Source of the DNA: Micromonospora sp. MP36
GTDB taxonomy: Bacteria; Actinomycetota; Actinomycetes; Mycobacteriales; Micromonosporaceae
NCBI RefSeq assembly: GCF_008119785.1
Contig: NZ_VSFA01000037.1
Location: forward strand, 1 to 64,000
Reading direction: 5' to 3'
Length of the DNA: 64,000 nt
Shown here piece after piece: positions 34,108 through 43,595 of the stretch. Positions within the stretch are counted from its first letter, which is position 1. The number at the start of each line of letters is the position of its first letter. The position numbers and the translations under genes were made by a program. Under the pieces are notes generated by a model that was given only the letters and a program-made list of their open reading frames with translations, was not told the DNA's origin and did not search any database.

Positions 34108-35310
34108 TCATCCCTTCTTTGTCTGGTTGGCTCTGCTGTATGCGTTCGCTTCGCTCGCTGAGGGCTCCGGGCGGCCGACGCCGTCCGTCCTTGTCACATC
34201 GCTCCTCGGATCGGGCATTGCCAGTCCCGGGCCCAACCGCAGCAGCGCGCAGCCGGCGGTGCCTTCGGCGTCGACGGCGGTAACCAGCGCGTGGCGGCCG
34301 GCAAGCTCGGGCGGGCCCGCGCTGGCGAGGACGGCGGCGAGTTGGAACGCCGCTGAGGCCGAGGCTGTGTCGCCGATCTGTCGCCGGCTGTCGACCTGGC
34401 TCGGCCCGGAGCCGACCAGCTGGCGGACGGCGGCGCGCTCGGCGACGCCGAGCGGGCCGGGCGTGCCGGAGGTGGCGACGAGCGCGACGTCGCCGCCGTC
34501 GGTGCCGGTGTCGACCAGCAGCTGGGCGATGGCGGTGGCGAGCGCCTCACGCGCCTCACTCGGCCTGTCGAACGCCCGGAAGCGGGCGCCGCGCACCGCC
34601 GCGAGAGCGGGGCGGCCGTAGCGGGCCGCGCTCGCCGGGGACTCCAATAGCAGCAGCGCGCAGCCCTCGCCGAGCGGCCCGGACGCACCTTCGCGGCCGC
34701 CCGCGTGCCACTCCAGCCAGGCGCGCTGGACCGAGTACTCCTCGACCGCGCCGCACAGCATCACGTCGACGCGGCCGCGCCGGTGCAGCCGTGCCGCGTA
34801 GTTGAGCGCGAGCAGGCCGGTGAGCGCCCCGCCGGAGATGGTGGTGTTGGGGCCTTTCAAGCGGTACCGGATCGCGCTCTGCCCGGCGGCGCAGTTCATC
34901 ACCGTGTTGGGGAACCGGGCCGGGTCGACGTCGAATGGCTTGGCGCCGACCAGCGAGTCCCGCGTGAAGTCCATGATGGACTGAACGCTGCCCGAGCCGG
35001 TGCCGAGTACCAGCCCGACGTCCTCAGGGCGCTCGGCCAGCTCCGGGCCGTGCTCCTCGAAGAGCTCGCGTACGGCGGTCACCGCGAGGCCGGTGATCCG
35101 GTCCATCGACCGGGTGCCCTTGGCGCCCAGCACCGTCGGGATGTCGAAGTCCGGCACGATGCCGGCCCGCTCGTACGGGCCGGGCCAGGTGCCGGCGTCG
35201 AGCTTGGTCACCGGCTCCTCGCCGGTTGCGAGGCCGTCGGCGAACGCGCGCGCGCCCAGGCCGTACGGCGAGACGGCCGACCAGCCGGAGACCACCAGGT
35301 CGTCGGTCAC
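34108..35310 (-). CDS. Ketosynthase-like protein without active-site cysteine (KS-beta type)
   Basis: 400 residues from GTG 35310 (GTGA overlap with the reductase stop; GAGGGAGG upstream). The fold is that of a beta-ketoacyl synthase (VTDDLVVSGWSAVSPYGLGA; ALVTAVDAEGTAGCALLRLG). At the nucleophile position the motif reads TISGGALTGLLALNYAARLH, where Cys is replaced by Ala. The histidines are also lost (VATSGTPGPLG in place of HGTGT). The cysteine in NTVMNCAAGQS belongs to a different loop. It likely pairs with a catalytic KS as a chain-length-factor-like partner. Confidence 0.75.
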   Translation of the reverse strand: MTDDLVVSGWSAVSPYGLGARAFADGLATGEEPVTKLDAGTWPGPYERAGIVPDFDIPTVLGAKGTRSMDRITGLAVTAVRELFEEHGPELAERPEDVGLVLGTGSGSVQSIMDFTRDSLVGAKPFDVDPARFPNTVMNCAAGQSAIRYRLKGPNTTISGGALTGLLALNYAARLHRRGRVDVMLCGAVEEYSVQRAWLEWHAGGREGASGPLGEGCALLLLESPASAARYGRPALAAVRGARFRAFDRPSEAREALATAIAQLLVDTGTDGGDVALVATSGTPGPLGVAERAAVRQLVGSGPSQVDSRRQIGDTASASAAFQLAAVLASAGPPELAGRHALVTAVDAEGTAGCALLRLGPGLAMPDPRSDVTRTDGVGRPEPSASEANAYSRANQTKKG

Positions 35311-36155
35311 GGCATTCCTCCCTCGTGCCCGGCCGGGACCGGCCGGCTCCAAGCGCCGGCCGCGGCGTGCAGTTCGCCGCCGTCGACGCCGATCGTGTTG
35401 CCGGTGATCCAGGACGAGTCGGTACGCGACAGCAGCGTCACTGCCTCGGCTACGTCCTCGGGGACGGTCAGCCGGCCGTGTGGGTTGTTGGCCTCGCCGC
35501 GGGCGACGAAGTCGGCGGACTCGGGGATCCGCTGCAGCGCGGGGGTGACCGTCACGCCGGCCCGCAGCGCGTTGACGGCCACCCGGTACGGCGCCAGCTC
35601 GCAGGCCAGCTGCCGCACGTGCGCCTCCAGTGCGACCTTCGCGGCGGAGACCGCGCCATAGCTCGGCAACGCCTGCACGGTGCCGGCGCTGGTCAGCGCG
35701 TACACCTTGGCGCCGGGGCGGAGCAGCTCGGCCGCGTGCAGGTCCTGGACCCAGTAGACGAGGCTGTGCGCCATCACGTCGACGGTCATCTCCAGCTGCC
35801 GCTTGGTGATCGACGCCGGCCACGGCTCGCGCGGCAGGTAGGGCACCAGCGTGCCGAAGGCGAGCGAGTGCACGGTGATGTGCACGCCCTCGCCGCCGGT
35901 CAGCTCGAGCAGGCGCGGGATGAGCTTGGCCCGGGTGGCCGGGCTCGCCGCGTTCGCGTTCTCGAAGTGCGCCTCGACGCCGTACCCGCGCAGCTTGCCG
36001 GCGAGCTCGGCAACGCTCGCGGCGCGGTCACCGGTGTCGAAGTGCAGCCCGACGATGTTGGCGCCCTCTTGGGCGAGCGCTGTCGCGATCGCCCGGCCGA
36101 TGCCGCTTGACGCCCCGAGTATGAGCGCCCACCGGCCCTCCAATGGAATGATCAT
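35307..36155 (-). CDS. FabI-like enoyl reductase (SDR)
   Basis: 282 residues from ATG 36155 (ATGA overlap). The cofactor site is ALILGASSGIGRAIATALAQ. The active-site region YGAVSAAKVALEAHVRQLAC has the Tyr-x6-Lys spacing and the AAKxxLExxVR context of FabI rather than the Tyr-x3-Lys of FabG. The C-terminus is WITGNTIGVDGGELHAAAGA. It could reduce some double bonds of the growing chain or act as an unusual ketoreductase. An enoyl reductase inside a polyene PKS implies that at least one position is saturated. Confidence 0.65.
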   Translation of the reverse strand: MIIPLEGRWALILGASSGIGRAIATALAQEGANIVGLHFDTGDRAASVAELAGKLRGYGVEAHFENANAASPATRAKLIPRLLELTGGEGVHITVHSLAFGTLVPYLPREPWPASITKRQLEMTVDVMAHSLVYWVQDLHAAELLRPGAKVYALTSAGTVQALPSYGAVSAAKVALEAHVRQLACELAPYRVAVNALRAGVTVTPALQRIPESADFVARGEANNPHGRLTVPEDVAEAVTLLSRTDSSWITGNTIGVDGGELHAAAGAWSRPVPAGHEGGMP

Positions 36156-37081
36156 CCGGCTCCCCTAGCGGTCGGTTCCGATATGGCCAGGCGCGCGACG
36201 CCGATGTGTCCTTCCCCGGCGACGGCGAGGACCAGGCGCTCTCGCGCGCTGCCGGCTTCGGTGAGCAGGCGGGCCAGGCGCTCGAGCGGGGCGAGGCAGC
36301 CCGGGCCGGCGGGCGCCCGCCGCACCGCGCCGACCGGCAGGTCGGTCAGCGCCGATACGACGGCCTCCTCGGTCGCCGAACCGTCGCCAAAGACGTCGAC
36401 CTCCTGGTACGCCGCGTCGCCGAGCACGCTCCCCAGGACCTCGCCGAGCCGCCGGCGGCCGCCGGCCGTGGCGAGCGTGGAGGGCGGGGCGAGCAGGGCC
36501 GAGGCCGCGCAGGTGCCGTACACGTGGGCGTCCCGTGCGGCGGCGTCGGCTGGGCGTTCCAGGATCATGGCGACCGCGCCGCTGCCGGCCGGCCCGTCCA
36601 ATGGGTGCTCCATGGCGGCGGCGATCCAGGCGTCGCAACGGCCGGCCGCCATCGCCCGGGCGCCCGCGCCCAGCGCCTCGATGCCGGCGACCCGCGGCGA
36701 GGTCACTGTCATGAACGGGCCCTTGACGGCGTGCTCGGAGACCAGCCGCGTGCCGAGCACGTTGACGGCGAAGAACGGGGCCAGCGCGGGGCTTAGCGCG
36801 TCCGCGGTGCCGCTGGTGACGGTCGCGTCCATGTCCGCGAAGAGGTGCGCGAGCCCGGTGTTGGTGCCGACGACGGCGGCGCGCCGCTCCTCCGGTACAC
36901 CGTCCAGCCGGCCGCCGTCGGCGACCGCGCGGCGCCCTGCGGCGAGGAGGAACTGGCAGGCCGGCGGCAGGTACCTGTAGCCGCGCGGCCCGAGCGCGGT
37001 ACGCGGGTCGAACCAGTCGCCGCCCGCGTCCGGCGGGGGCACGACGACGCCGATGCCGGTGATCACAGCCGTGGCGGTCAC
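36152..37081 (-). CDS. Short ketosynthase-like protein, catalytically dead
   Basis: 309 residues from GTG 37081 (GTGA overlap), about 80-100 shorter than a full ketosynthase. It begins VTATAVITGIGVVVPPPDAG. At the nucleophile loop it reads KGPFMTVTSPRVAGIEALGA, with Arg in place of Cys, and the C-terminal histidine motifs are absent. It follows a full catalytic KS (37078-38238) with overlapping stop and start, the usual layout of a KS-alpha/KS-beta pair, so it is probably its partner subunit. Confidence 0.75.
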   Translation of the reverse strand: MTATAVITGIGVVVPPPDAGGDWFDPRTALGPRGYRYLPPACQFLLAAGRRAVADGGRLDGVPEERRAAVVGTNTGLAHLFADMDATVTSGTADALSPALAPFFAVNVLGTRLVSEHAVKGPFMTVTSPRVAGIEALGAGARAMAAGRCDAWIAAAMEHPLDGPAGSGAVAMILERPADAAARDAHVYGTCAASALLAPPSTLATAGGRRRLGEVLGSVLGDAAYQEVDVFGDGSATEEAVVSALTDLPVGAVRRAPAGPGCLAPLERLARLLTEAGSARERLVLAVAGEGHIGVARLAISEPTARGAG

Positions 37082-38238
37082 GACGCCGCCTCCAGGACCA
37101 CCGATGCGTTCGCGCCGCCGAAGCCGTACGCGTTGACCAGCACCCGGCCGGCGGGCAGCGGCAGCGCGCGGTCGGGCAGCCAGACCTTGCACTCTGGGTC
37201 CTGCTCGCCGGTCGGCACGTTCGGCGGAACTACGCGCTCGCCAAGAATCGTCGTGGCGGCGCAGGCGGCCAGCGCGGCCGCAGCCCCGCCGGTGTGGCCG
37301 AGCAGCGCTTTGAGGCTGTAGAGCGGCACGTCGGCGGCGCCGCCGAGGGCCCGGCGCAGGGCCGTGCTCTCCACCACGTCGTTGAGCTGGGTGCCGGTGC
37401 CGTGCGGGACCACCGCGCCGACCTGGCCGCCACCGGCCTCGGTCAGCGCCTCGCCCATCGTCCGTCCGATTTGGGCTCCGTCCGGGTCAGGCGCGGTCGG
37501 GTGGTGCGCGTCGCAGCTCACCGCCGCGCCGGCGACCCGGGCCCGGGCCCGCGCGCCGCGGGCGGCGGCGTGCTGTTCGGACTCCAGGACGAGTACGCCC
37601 GCCCCCTCGCCGAAGACGGTGCCGGCGCGGTCGCGGTCAAACGGGCGGCAGCGCACCGGGTCGACCGCGCCGAGCCGGTTGAAGCAGGCGAGCGCGGTGC
37701 GGGAGTAGGCGTCCGCGCCGCCGGCAAGCACGACATCGGCCTCGCCGGCCCGGATCATGTCCACCGCGACCGCAATCGAGAAGAGACCGGCCGCGCAGGC
37801 GTTGGCCACGTCGCCGGCCGGGCCGAGCACGCCGAGCCGCTCGCCGACGTGCGCGGACAGCCGGAAGACGGGGTTCCAGCCCGGGGCGGCCGACCCGGGG
37901 TAGCGCTCGCGCTCCCACAGGCCGGCCTCACCCATGCAGCTGCCGAGCACGACGCCGAGCCGGCCCGGTGGCAGCCCGGCGGCAGCCGACGCCGGAAGGC
38001 CGGCGTCGGCCAGTGCCTCCAGGGCTGCGGTGACCGCGAACTGCGCGGCCCGCCCCGGGTGCTCGACGGAGAGGTCCTCGGGTACCAGGTAGATCAGTGG
38101 CAGTGACATGTGCGCGAGCGGGTCGGCCGGCCGGTCGGGCAGCCGTACCCGCGCCGCGGACATGGCCTGCCACAGCGCGGCGGCGCCGCGGCCGTGGCAG
38201 CTGACCGCGCCGATCCCGGTGACGAGGACGCCGGACAT
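37078..38238 (-). CDS. Beta-ketoacyl-ACP synthase (catalytic KS)
   Basis: 386 residues from ATG 38238 (TGATG overlap). The nucleophile is Cys148 (GDVANACAAGLFSIAVAV), with His279 (VPHGTGTQLND) and His315 (LKALLGHTGGAAA) completing the triad. It should carry out decarboxylative condensation of malonyl-ACP with the growing acyl chain. The next gene is a short dead KS-like protein, suggesting a heterodimer. Confidence 0.9.
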   Translation of the reverse strand: MSGVLVTGIGAVSCHGRGAAALWQAMSAARVRLPDRPADPLAHMSLPLIYLVPEDLSVEHPGRAAQFAVTAALEALADAGLPASAAAGLPPGRLGVVLGSCMGEAGLWERERYPGSAAPGWNPVFRLSAHVGERLGVLGPAGDVANACAAGLFSIAVAVDMIRAGEADVVLAGGADAYSRTALACFNRLGAVDPVRCRPFDRDRAGTVFGEGAGVLVLESEQHAAARGARARARVAGAAVSCDAHHPTAPDPDGAQIGRTMGEALTEAGGGQVGAVVPHGTGTQLNDVVESTALRRALGGAADVPLYSLKALLGHTGGAAAALAACAATTILGERVVPPNVPTGEQDPECKVWLPDRALPLPAGRVLVNAYGFGGANASVVLEAAS

Positions 38239-39218
38239 CAGCCCTGGACACCCCGTCCGGTGCCGGAGCCGGCCGGCGCGCCCTCGAGCGCCGTGGTCAG
38301 GCGGTCGTCGAACGAAACCAGGTGCCAGTCCCGGCGGTTGTCGATGACCGCGTACCCGTGGGTGATGCGGCCGGTCGAGGTGGGCACGAGCACGCCGTCG
38401 CGGAGCACGTAGGTGTCCATGCGCGCGGTGTAGGTGAAGCGCTTGAAGACGTCCTCGACGGTGAAGACCGTGTAGAGGTCCTCCTCCATCGCCACCTCGT
38501 CTAGCACAGTGATCCGGGAGTGCGGGACGACCGGGATCCAGTCCTGCTCCTTCAGCAGCGTCCAGATCGACACTCCGCGGTCGGCCAGGAACAGGTCCAC
38601 GACCTCCTCCATCAGCCGCAGGTAGCCGGACATCTGCAGGCGGCGAGTGAAGTGGCAGTAGGGGTACGGGATTCGCCACTTCCAGGCGAAGGCGTTGCGG
38701 CCGGCGGTGAGCGCGTGGAACGGGTCCCGGCCGTCGAGCGTGACCGGCTCCGGCGCCTTAGGCACCGCAAGGCCGAGCCGGTCGACCGTGTACGGCTCCA
38801 GGTGCGCCGGCACGTCCTCGGCCGGGCCGGTGCTCAGGTCGCGGCGCAGCGCCACCTTGACCCGCGCGCTGCCGGCGCGCGCGCCGGAGTCGGCGACCGA
38901 GAGGTCGACCAGGAACGCGAGCTCGTCCGGGAGCTTCGGGTCGCGGCGCACGTCGAGCTCGGCCACGTCGTCGATGTGGTAGGCGGTCAGGATGCGGGTG
39001 TCGAGGTCCACGATGTCGACGCCGATGCCGTACCGCTCGAACAGCTCGCCCGCGGGCAGCCCGTTGCTGCGCAGGTGGTCGAGGATCGCCTCCTCGACGA
39101 GGTAGTTAACGTGCTTGAAGCCGATCCACGTGCAGATGTTCGAACCCTCGTACCGGGGCCGGATCGAGAGTCGGGTCGGCGTGGTCAGCTCGCCACGGAC
39201 GGCGGTCATCGTGTTCAC
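38238..39218 (-). CDS. Double-hotdog thioesterase/dehydratase-like protein
   Basis: 326 residues from GTG 39218, one base after the hydrolase stop. The N-terminal half (IRPRYEGSNICTWIGFKHVN then YLVEEAILDHLRSNGLP) resembles 4HBT-type acyl-thioesterases; the C-terminal half (WRIPYPYCHFTRRLQMSGYL then RLMEEVVDLFLADRGVSIWT) looks like a second hotdog. It may hydrolyse or hold acyl-ACP intermediates. I cannot name the reaction with certainty. Confidence 0.6.
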   Translation of the reverse strand: MNTMTAVRGELTTPTRLSIRPRYEGSNICTWIGFKHVNYLVEEAILDHLRSNGLPAGELFERYGIGVDIVDLDTRILTAYHIDDVAELDVRRDPKLPDELAFLVDLSVADSGARAGSARVKVALRRDLSTGPAEDVPAHLEPYTVDRLGLAVPKAPEPVTLDGRDPFHALTAGRNAFAWKWRIPYPYCHFTRRLQMSGYLRLMEEVVDLFLADRGVSIWTLLKEQDWIPVVPHSRITVLDEVAMEEDLYTVFTVEDVFKRFTYTARMDTYVLRDGVLVPTSTGRITHGYAVIDNRRDWHLVSFDDRLTTALEGAPAGSGTGRGVQG

Positions 39219-39219
39219 G

Positions 39220-40080
39220 TCAGCTCCTGGGTTCGGTGATCGGGTCGTCTGGCAGGCCGGTGACGAAGTCGGCCAGCAGGTCGGCGAAGCGGGCCGGCTC
39301 TTCGGCCATCGCGAAGTGGCCGCACTCCTCGAACGGCTCGTACCGGGCCCGGGGCAGGGCGGTGGCGAGCGTTTTGGCGTCCTCCGGGCGGGCGGCGATG
39401 TCCCGCTCGCCGGTCACCACGAGCACCGGCAGGTCGAGGCCGCTGGCGTCCAGGTACGGCGAGGCGAGGTAGAGGTCGAAGAAGCGCATCCACCCGTACG
39501 GGCCGACGCGGTCGCGGACCTGGCGGGCCATCGCGGCGCGGGTCGCGGGTGCGATCCGTGCGCCGGCGCCCACTGTCAGCCCTTCCTCGAGGATGAGGTG
39601 GAAGCCGGTGAGGTAGTACTCGATCGTCTCCCAGTCGAACTCCTCGGCGGAGGCGCGGTAGAAGGGCGAGACGAGCACGACGCCCGCCGGGCGGTACGTG
39701 TCCAGCCCGCTCCGACACAGCACGTCGAGGAGCACGTTGGCGGCGAAGGAGTGCGCGACCAGCAGCCGCGGCGGCCCGCCGGCGCGGGCGGTCGCCGAGT
39801 GGATCGCCGCGTCGAGCCACGCGCCGAGGTCCCGGTAGCGGGTCCAGCCGGGCTGCGGCGCGGCCGCCCAGGGCAGGTGCGCGTCCCAGATCTCCAACGC
39901 GGCGGGCGCGTGGTCGACGAACGGCGCCCACGCCACGGGGGTGCCGGCGAGGCCGGGCAGCAGCATCGTGCGTAGCGGCTCGCCCGGTCCGGTCGCCGCC
40001 CGGCGCAGCGTGGCGGTACCGGTGCGCGGCGGCCACCGGGACGCGTCCGCGTGCTGGCTTTCTGCGACGGCGGTCGTCAT
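39220..40080 (-). CDS. Alpha/beta hydrolase
   Basis: 286 residues from ATG 40080 (ATGA overlap). The nucleophile loop is LLVAHSFAANVLLDVLC (AHSFA replaces the usual GxSxG), the acid is likely in VLVVTGERDIAARP, and the histidine is in FEECGHFAMAEEPARFADLL. No signal peptide is seen. In the middle of a PKS operon it could release or edit acyl chains, or act on the final product. Substrate is unknown. Confidence 0.75.
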   Translation of the reverse strand: MTTAVAESQHADASRWPPRTGTATLRRAATGPGEPLRTMLLPGLAGTPVAWAPFVDHAPAALEIWDAHLPWAAAPQPGWTRYRDLGAWLDAAIHSATARAGGPPRLLVAHSFAANVLLDVLCRSGLDTYRPAGVVLVSPFYRASAEEFDWETIEYYLTGFHLILEEGLTVGAGARIAPATRAAMARQVRDRVGPYGWMRFFDLYLASPYLDASGLDLPVLVVTGERDIAARPEDAKTLATALPRARYEPFEECGHFAMAEEPARFADLLADFVTGLPDDPITEPRS

Positions 40081-41153
40081 GCTGGCGCCTCCGCGCCTGC
40101 CGGGTGAACCAGCATCATGCCCGCGGCCGCGTCGTCGCCCGTCGTGTCGGCGAACGAGCCGGAGCCGGAGACCGCGAGCACGGCGCGGCCGGTGGACTCC
40201 GGAGTGGACAGCCACGCGGTGCCAGCGACGCACTGCAGCACGCCGAGCGCGCCGGAGCAGTCGCCGAGCAGCGCGGTGAGGTCGGTGACGGCCGGGTATT
40301 CGTCGCGGGTCCGGTCCACCCGCACCGGCGTGCCCTGTGCCGGGTCGCGGTCGTGCGCGGTGCCCGGCGTGGGACCGCCGTCGGCGGGTGGGCACCACAG
40401 TCCGACCGGAGCGGGCTCGGCGCGCCGCACCGCGGCGACGGCGAGCGCGGAGTCGGCCCGCCGCGCGTACGGTCCCAGGGCGGCCAGCGGGGTGCGGCCC
40501 CGCTCCCTCGCGCTCCGCGCGTCTTCGACCACCATCGCGACGGCGCCGTCGAAGAGGTGGGGCGCCTGGTCGGGGTCGCCGCCGCCAGCGACGTGCCGGA
40601 CCTGTTCGTTGGCTGGCTCGACGCCGATTACGAGGGCGGAGCGGATCCGGCCGGAGCGGATCAGGAGCCCGGCCCAGTACACGGCGTCCAGCCCGGAGGT
40701 CGGCCCGTTGCACAGCGTCAGGTTGGCGCCGCGCAGGCCGTGGGTGATCGCGATCCAGGACGCGATGACGTTGCTGGAGGTGGCCGGCAGCGCCATCGGG
40801 CTCGTACCCAGATAGGTGTGCTCGGCGATGGTGGCCACCGCGTCGCAGATGGTGTCGACGTTGCCGTAGTTGGAGCTGACCAGCACGCCGACGGTTTCGC
40901 CGGGCACGGTCAGCACCGGTTCCGGCCCGTCGGTCACCAGCCCGCTGTCGACCAGCGCGTCCCGGCCGGCGCACATCGCGAGCTTGGTGGCCCGGTCCTT
41001 GTACCGCAGCCCGCGCCGGTCGAGCCGGCGCACCGGGTCGTCGCCGCCGGAGCGCGGGATGTCCCCGGGCGCGGCGAGCAGGCCGGCCGGGTCGTCCAGG
41101 CCCGCGACGGCGACGCCGAGCCCGGTGACCACGACTTCCTTCACGGTGTCCAC
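40077..41153 (-). CDS. Ketosynthase-like protein without active-site cysteine (KS-beta type)
   Basis: 358 residues from GTG 41153, directly after the upstream KS stop. The fold is clear (KEVVVTGLGVAVAGLDDPAG; LGDCSGALGVLQCVAGTAWL). The nucleophile loop reads ANLTLCNGPTSGLDAVYWAG, with Pro at the Cys position. It should be the partner of the catalytic KS at 41154-42293, as chain length factor is in classical type II PKS, though known factors have Gln there rather than Pro. Confidence 0.8.
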   Translation of the reverse strand: MDTVKEVVVTGLGVAVAGLDDPAGLLAAPGDIPRSGGDDPVRRLDRRGLRYKDRATKLAMCAGRDALVDSGLVTDGPEPVLTVPGETVGVLVSSNYGNVDTICDAVATIAEHTYLGTSPMALPATSSNVIASWIAITHGLRGANLTLCNGPTSGLDAVYWAGLLIRSGRIRSALVIGVEPANEQVRHVAGGGDPDQAPHLFDGAVAMVVEDARSARERGRTPLAALGPYARRADSALAVAAVRRAEPAPVGLWCPPADGGPTPGTAHDRDPAQGTPVRVDRTRDEYPAVTDLTALLGDCSGALGVLQCVAGTAWLSTPESTGRAVLAVSGSGSFADTTGDDAAAGMMLVHPAGAEAPA

Positions 41154-42293
41154 TCAGCCCACCTTCTCCACGACCGCGACGGCGTTGAGGCCGCCGAACC
41201 CGAAGGAGTCCACCTGGGCGATCGACATCGACGCCTCCTGCGCCGCCCCGCGAACCAGCCGCAGGTCGGCCACCTCGTCGATCGGGTCATCGAGGTAGCG
41301 GGTCGGTGGCACCCGGCCGGCGTCCATCGCCGCGACGGCGGTGAGGAGGCTGTGCAGGCCGGAGGCACCGGCGGTGTGGCCGAGCATCGACTTGATCGCG
41401 GTCATCCAGGGCGCGGTGGCCGCGATGCCGAACACGTCGCGGATCGCTTCGGCCTCCGCCTCGTCGTTCAGCGGTGTACCGGTGCCGTGCAGCATCACCA
41501 GATCGATGTCGGTCGGCTCGACGCCCGCGCGGGCGTGCGCCTCCCGGATCGACTGCGCGATGCTCTTGGCGTCCGGCGCGGACGGGTGGTGCGCGTCGCA
41601 GTTGACCGCGATACCGCGTACGACCGCCCGGACCCGGCCGTGGCCGGGGTCGGCGCAGCGCCGCAGCACGACCGCCGACGCACCCTCGCCCTGCAGCATG
41701 CCCCGCCGCTCCCGGTCGAACGGGCGGACCCGATCGGGTGCCTCGGGGTAGCAGCGGTCGAGCATCCCGTAGGTGCTCTCGGTGATCGTGTCCGTGCCCG
41801 CAACGACGACCGTGTCGGCTGCGCCGCAATCGAGCAGGTCGGCGCCGAGCGCGAGGCCGTAGAGCGAGGCCGCGCAGGCGTTCGCCACCGTGTACGTCTG
41901 CACCCCGCCGAACCGCCAGCGCAGCGCGGTGCCGAAGTGCAGCTCGGCCGGGTCGAAGGCGATCTTGTCGCGCCAGCTCAGCTCGACCGAGCGCAGCTCG
42001 CGCAGCGTGGTGCCGACGACGACCGGGATGTCGTCCAGACGCGGCGGAAGGCCCGCGTCGTCTAGCGCGGCGCCCACCGCGTCGAGCAGCCACTTGGTGG
42101 CTCTGCCGGGCACGTCCTGGCCGGGCCCGGGCCGGTCGTCGATCTCATACGCGTTGACGGCGCGGAAGCGGGTCGGGTCGAAGCCCTGGATCGGACCGAG
42201 ACCGCTGCGCCCCGCGCAGAGCGAGGCGAAGATCTCCGTAGCGGTGCCGCCGGTGCTGGCGACCGCGCCGACCCCTTTGATTACCCAGCTCAT
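41154..42293 (-). CDS. Beta-ketoacyl-ACP synthase (catalytic KS)
   Basis: 379 residues from ATG 42293 (ATGA overlap with the KS before it). The nucleophile is Cys140 (TYTVANACAASLYGLALG), with His269 (VMLHGTGTPLND) and His306 (IKSMLGHTAGASG). The gene is followed without a gap by a Cys-less partner. It catalyses chain extension with malonyl-ACP. Confidence 0.9.
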   Translation of the reverse strand: MSWVIKGVGAVASTGGTATEIFASLCAGRSGLGPIQGFDPTRFRAVNAYEIDDRPGPGQDVPGRATKWLLDAVGAALDDAGLPPRLDDIPVVVGTTLRELRSVELSWRDKIAFDPAELHFGTALRWRFGGVQTYTVANACAASLYGLALGADLLDCGAADTVVVAGTDTITESTYGMLDRCYPEAPDRVRPFDRERRGMLQGEGASAVVLRRCADPGHGRVRAVVRGIAVNCDAHHPSAPDAKSIAQSIREAHARAGVEPTDIDLVMLHGTGTPLNDEAEAEAIRDVFGIAATAPWMTAIKSMLGHTAGASGLHSLLTAVAAMDAGRVPPTRYLDDPIDEVADLRLVRGAAQEASMSIAQVDSFGFGGLNAVAVVEKVG

Positions 42294-43573
42294 CGTCGCC
42301 CACCGCCCGCGCCGACCGGCTGCCGGTCCGCCTCGTTACGGCCGTAGCGGCCGAGGATGACCACGGCGTTGTTGCCGCCGAAGGCCAGCGCGTTGTTCTG
42401 CACCACGTCCAGCTGGGCCGGGCGGGCCTCGTTCGGCACGCAGTCCAGCCCGCAGGCCGGGTCGGTCTCGACGTGGTTGATGGTCGGCGGGATGAACCCC
42501 TCGGCCAGCGCCACCGCGCACGCGGCCGTCGCCAGCGCGCTGGCCGCGCCCATCGTGTGGCCGATCATCGCCTTGATGGAGATGGTGGCCGGCGCGTCCG
42601 CCCCGAAAACCTGGTGGATCGCGCCCGCCTCGGTCACGTCGTTCGCCTTGGTGCCGGTGCCGTGCGCGGAGATGAAGTCGATGTCCTCGGGCGTCACCCC
42701 CGCGTCGGCGTGCGCCATCTGGATGCACCGGGCGATGCTGTCCCGGTCCGGCGCCACCGGGTGGTGCGCGTCGCAGGTGAGGCCGTAGCCCAGTACCTCG
42801 GCGTAGATCCGCGCGTCGCGGGCCAGGGCCGACTCCAGGCTTTCCATCACCAGCAGCCCGGCGCCCTCGCCGGTGAGGATGCCCTTGCGGTCCTTGTCGA
42901 ACGGCTGGCACGCCTCTGGGGCGATCGTGCCGAGCCGGTAGAAACCGGTGAACGTCTTGCGGCAGAGCGCGTCGGCGCCGCCGCACAGGGCGATGTCGAC
43001 GTCACCGCACTGGATCGCGTCGAAGCCGTTGCCGACTGCGTAGTTGCCGGCGGCGCAGGCGGTCGGGATCGTGACCGCCTCGACGTCGCGCAGGTTCAGC
43101 TCGCGGATGATGGACGAGGAGAGGCGGCCGGCGGCCGCCCGGCGGGCGACGACCGGGTCGAGCGCGTCCGGCCCCTCCGTCAACTGCTGCGCGGACAGCT
43201 GGTCCAGGTCGAAGGACTCGCCGTCGGTGGTGCCGACGGAGATGAGGGCCCGCCGTTGGCGGAGCTCCGGAAGGGAGAGCCCGGCGTCGGCCACGGCCAT
43301 CCGCGCCGCAGCCACCGAGAACTGCGTGGCCCGGCCCAGCTCCTCGACCTTGTGCCGCTCGATCCACCGCTCCGGTTCGAAGCCGGTGACCTCGCAGCCG
43401 TTGGCGTGCGCGTACCCCTCGGTACCGAAGGCGGTGATCGGCCGGACGCCCGACCGGCCGCCACGTAGGCCGGCGGTGAACTCGGACACGCCGGTGCCGA
43501 TGCTGGTCACCGCGCCCATGCCGGTGATGACCACCCGGTGGCGCCGTGCGTCGGCGGACGACTGCTGGTTCAT
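42290..43573 (-). CDS. Beta-ketoacyl-ACP synthase (catalytic KS, FabF-like)
   Basis: 427 residues. It has the full FabF layout: RRHRVVITGMGAVTSIGTGV, nucleophile Cys173 (AVTIPTACAAGNYAVGNG), His304 (ISAHGTGTKANDV) and His339 (IKAMIGHTMGAAS). It is the longest KS of the cluster and follows the first carrier protein by 22 bases. Two catalytic KS genes in a row followed by one dead partner suggests that this one may work alone, for example in initiation. Confidence 0.9.
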   Translation of the reverse strand: MNQQSSADARRHRVVITGMGAVTSIGTGVSEFTAGLRGGRSGVRPITAFGTEGYAHANGCEVTGFEPERWIERHKVEELGRATQFSVAAARMAVADAGLSLPELRQRRALISVGTTDGESFDLDQLSAQQLTEGPDALDPVVARRAAAGRLSSSIIRELNLRDVEAVTIPTACAAGNYAVGNGFDAIQCGDVDIALCGGADALCRKTFTGFYRLGTIAPEACQPFDKDRKGILTGEGAGLLVMESLESALARDARIYAEVLGYGLTCDAHHPVAPDRDSIARCIQMAHADAGVTPEDIDFISAHGTGTKANDVTEAGAIHQVFGADAPATISIKAMIGHTMGAASALATAACAVALAEGFIPPTINHVETDPACGLDCVPNEARPAQLDVVQNNALAFGGNNAVVILGRYGRNEADRQPVGAGGGRR

Positions 43574-43595
43574 CGAACTCCCCCGGAAGCGCTAC

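Noticed and set aside
34888..34900. Cys in NTVMNCAAGQS of the 34108-35310 protein as active-site nucleophile
   Set aside because: This loop corresponds to the MPN/AAQ loop of ketosynthases. The nucleophile loop is the later TISGGALTGL, which has Ala.
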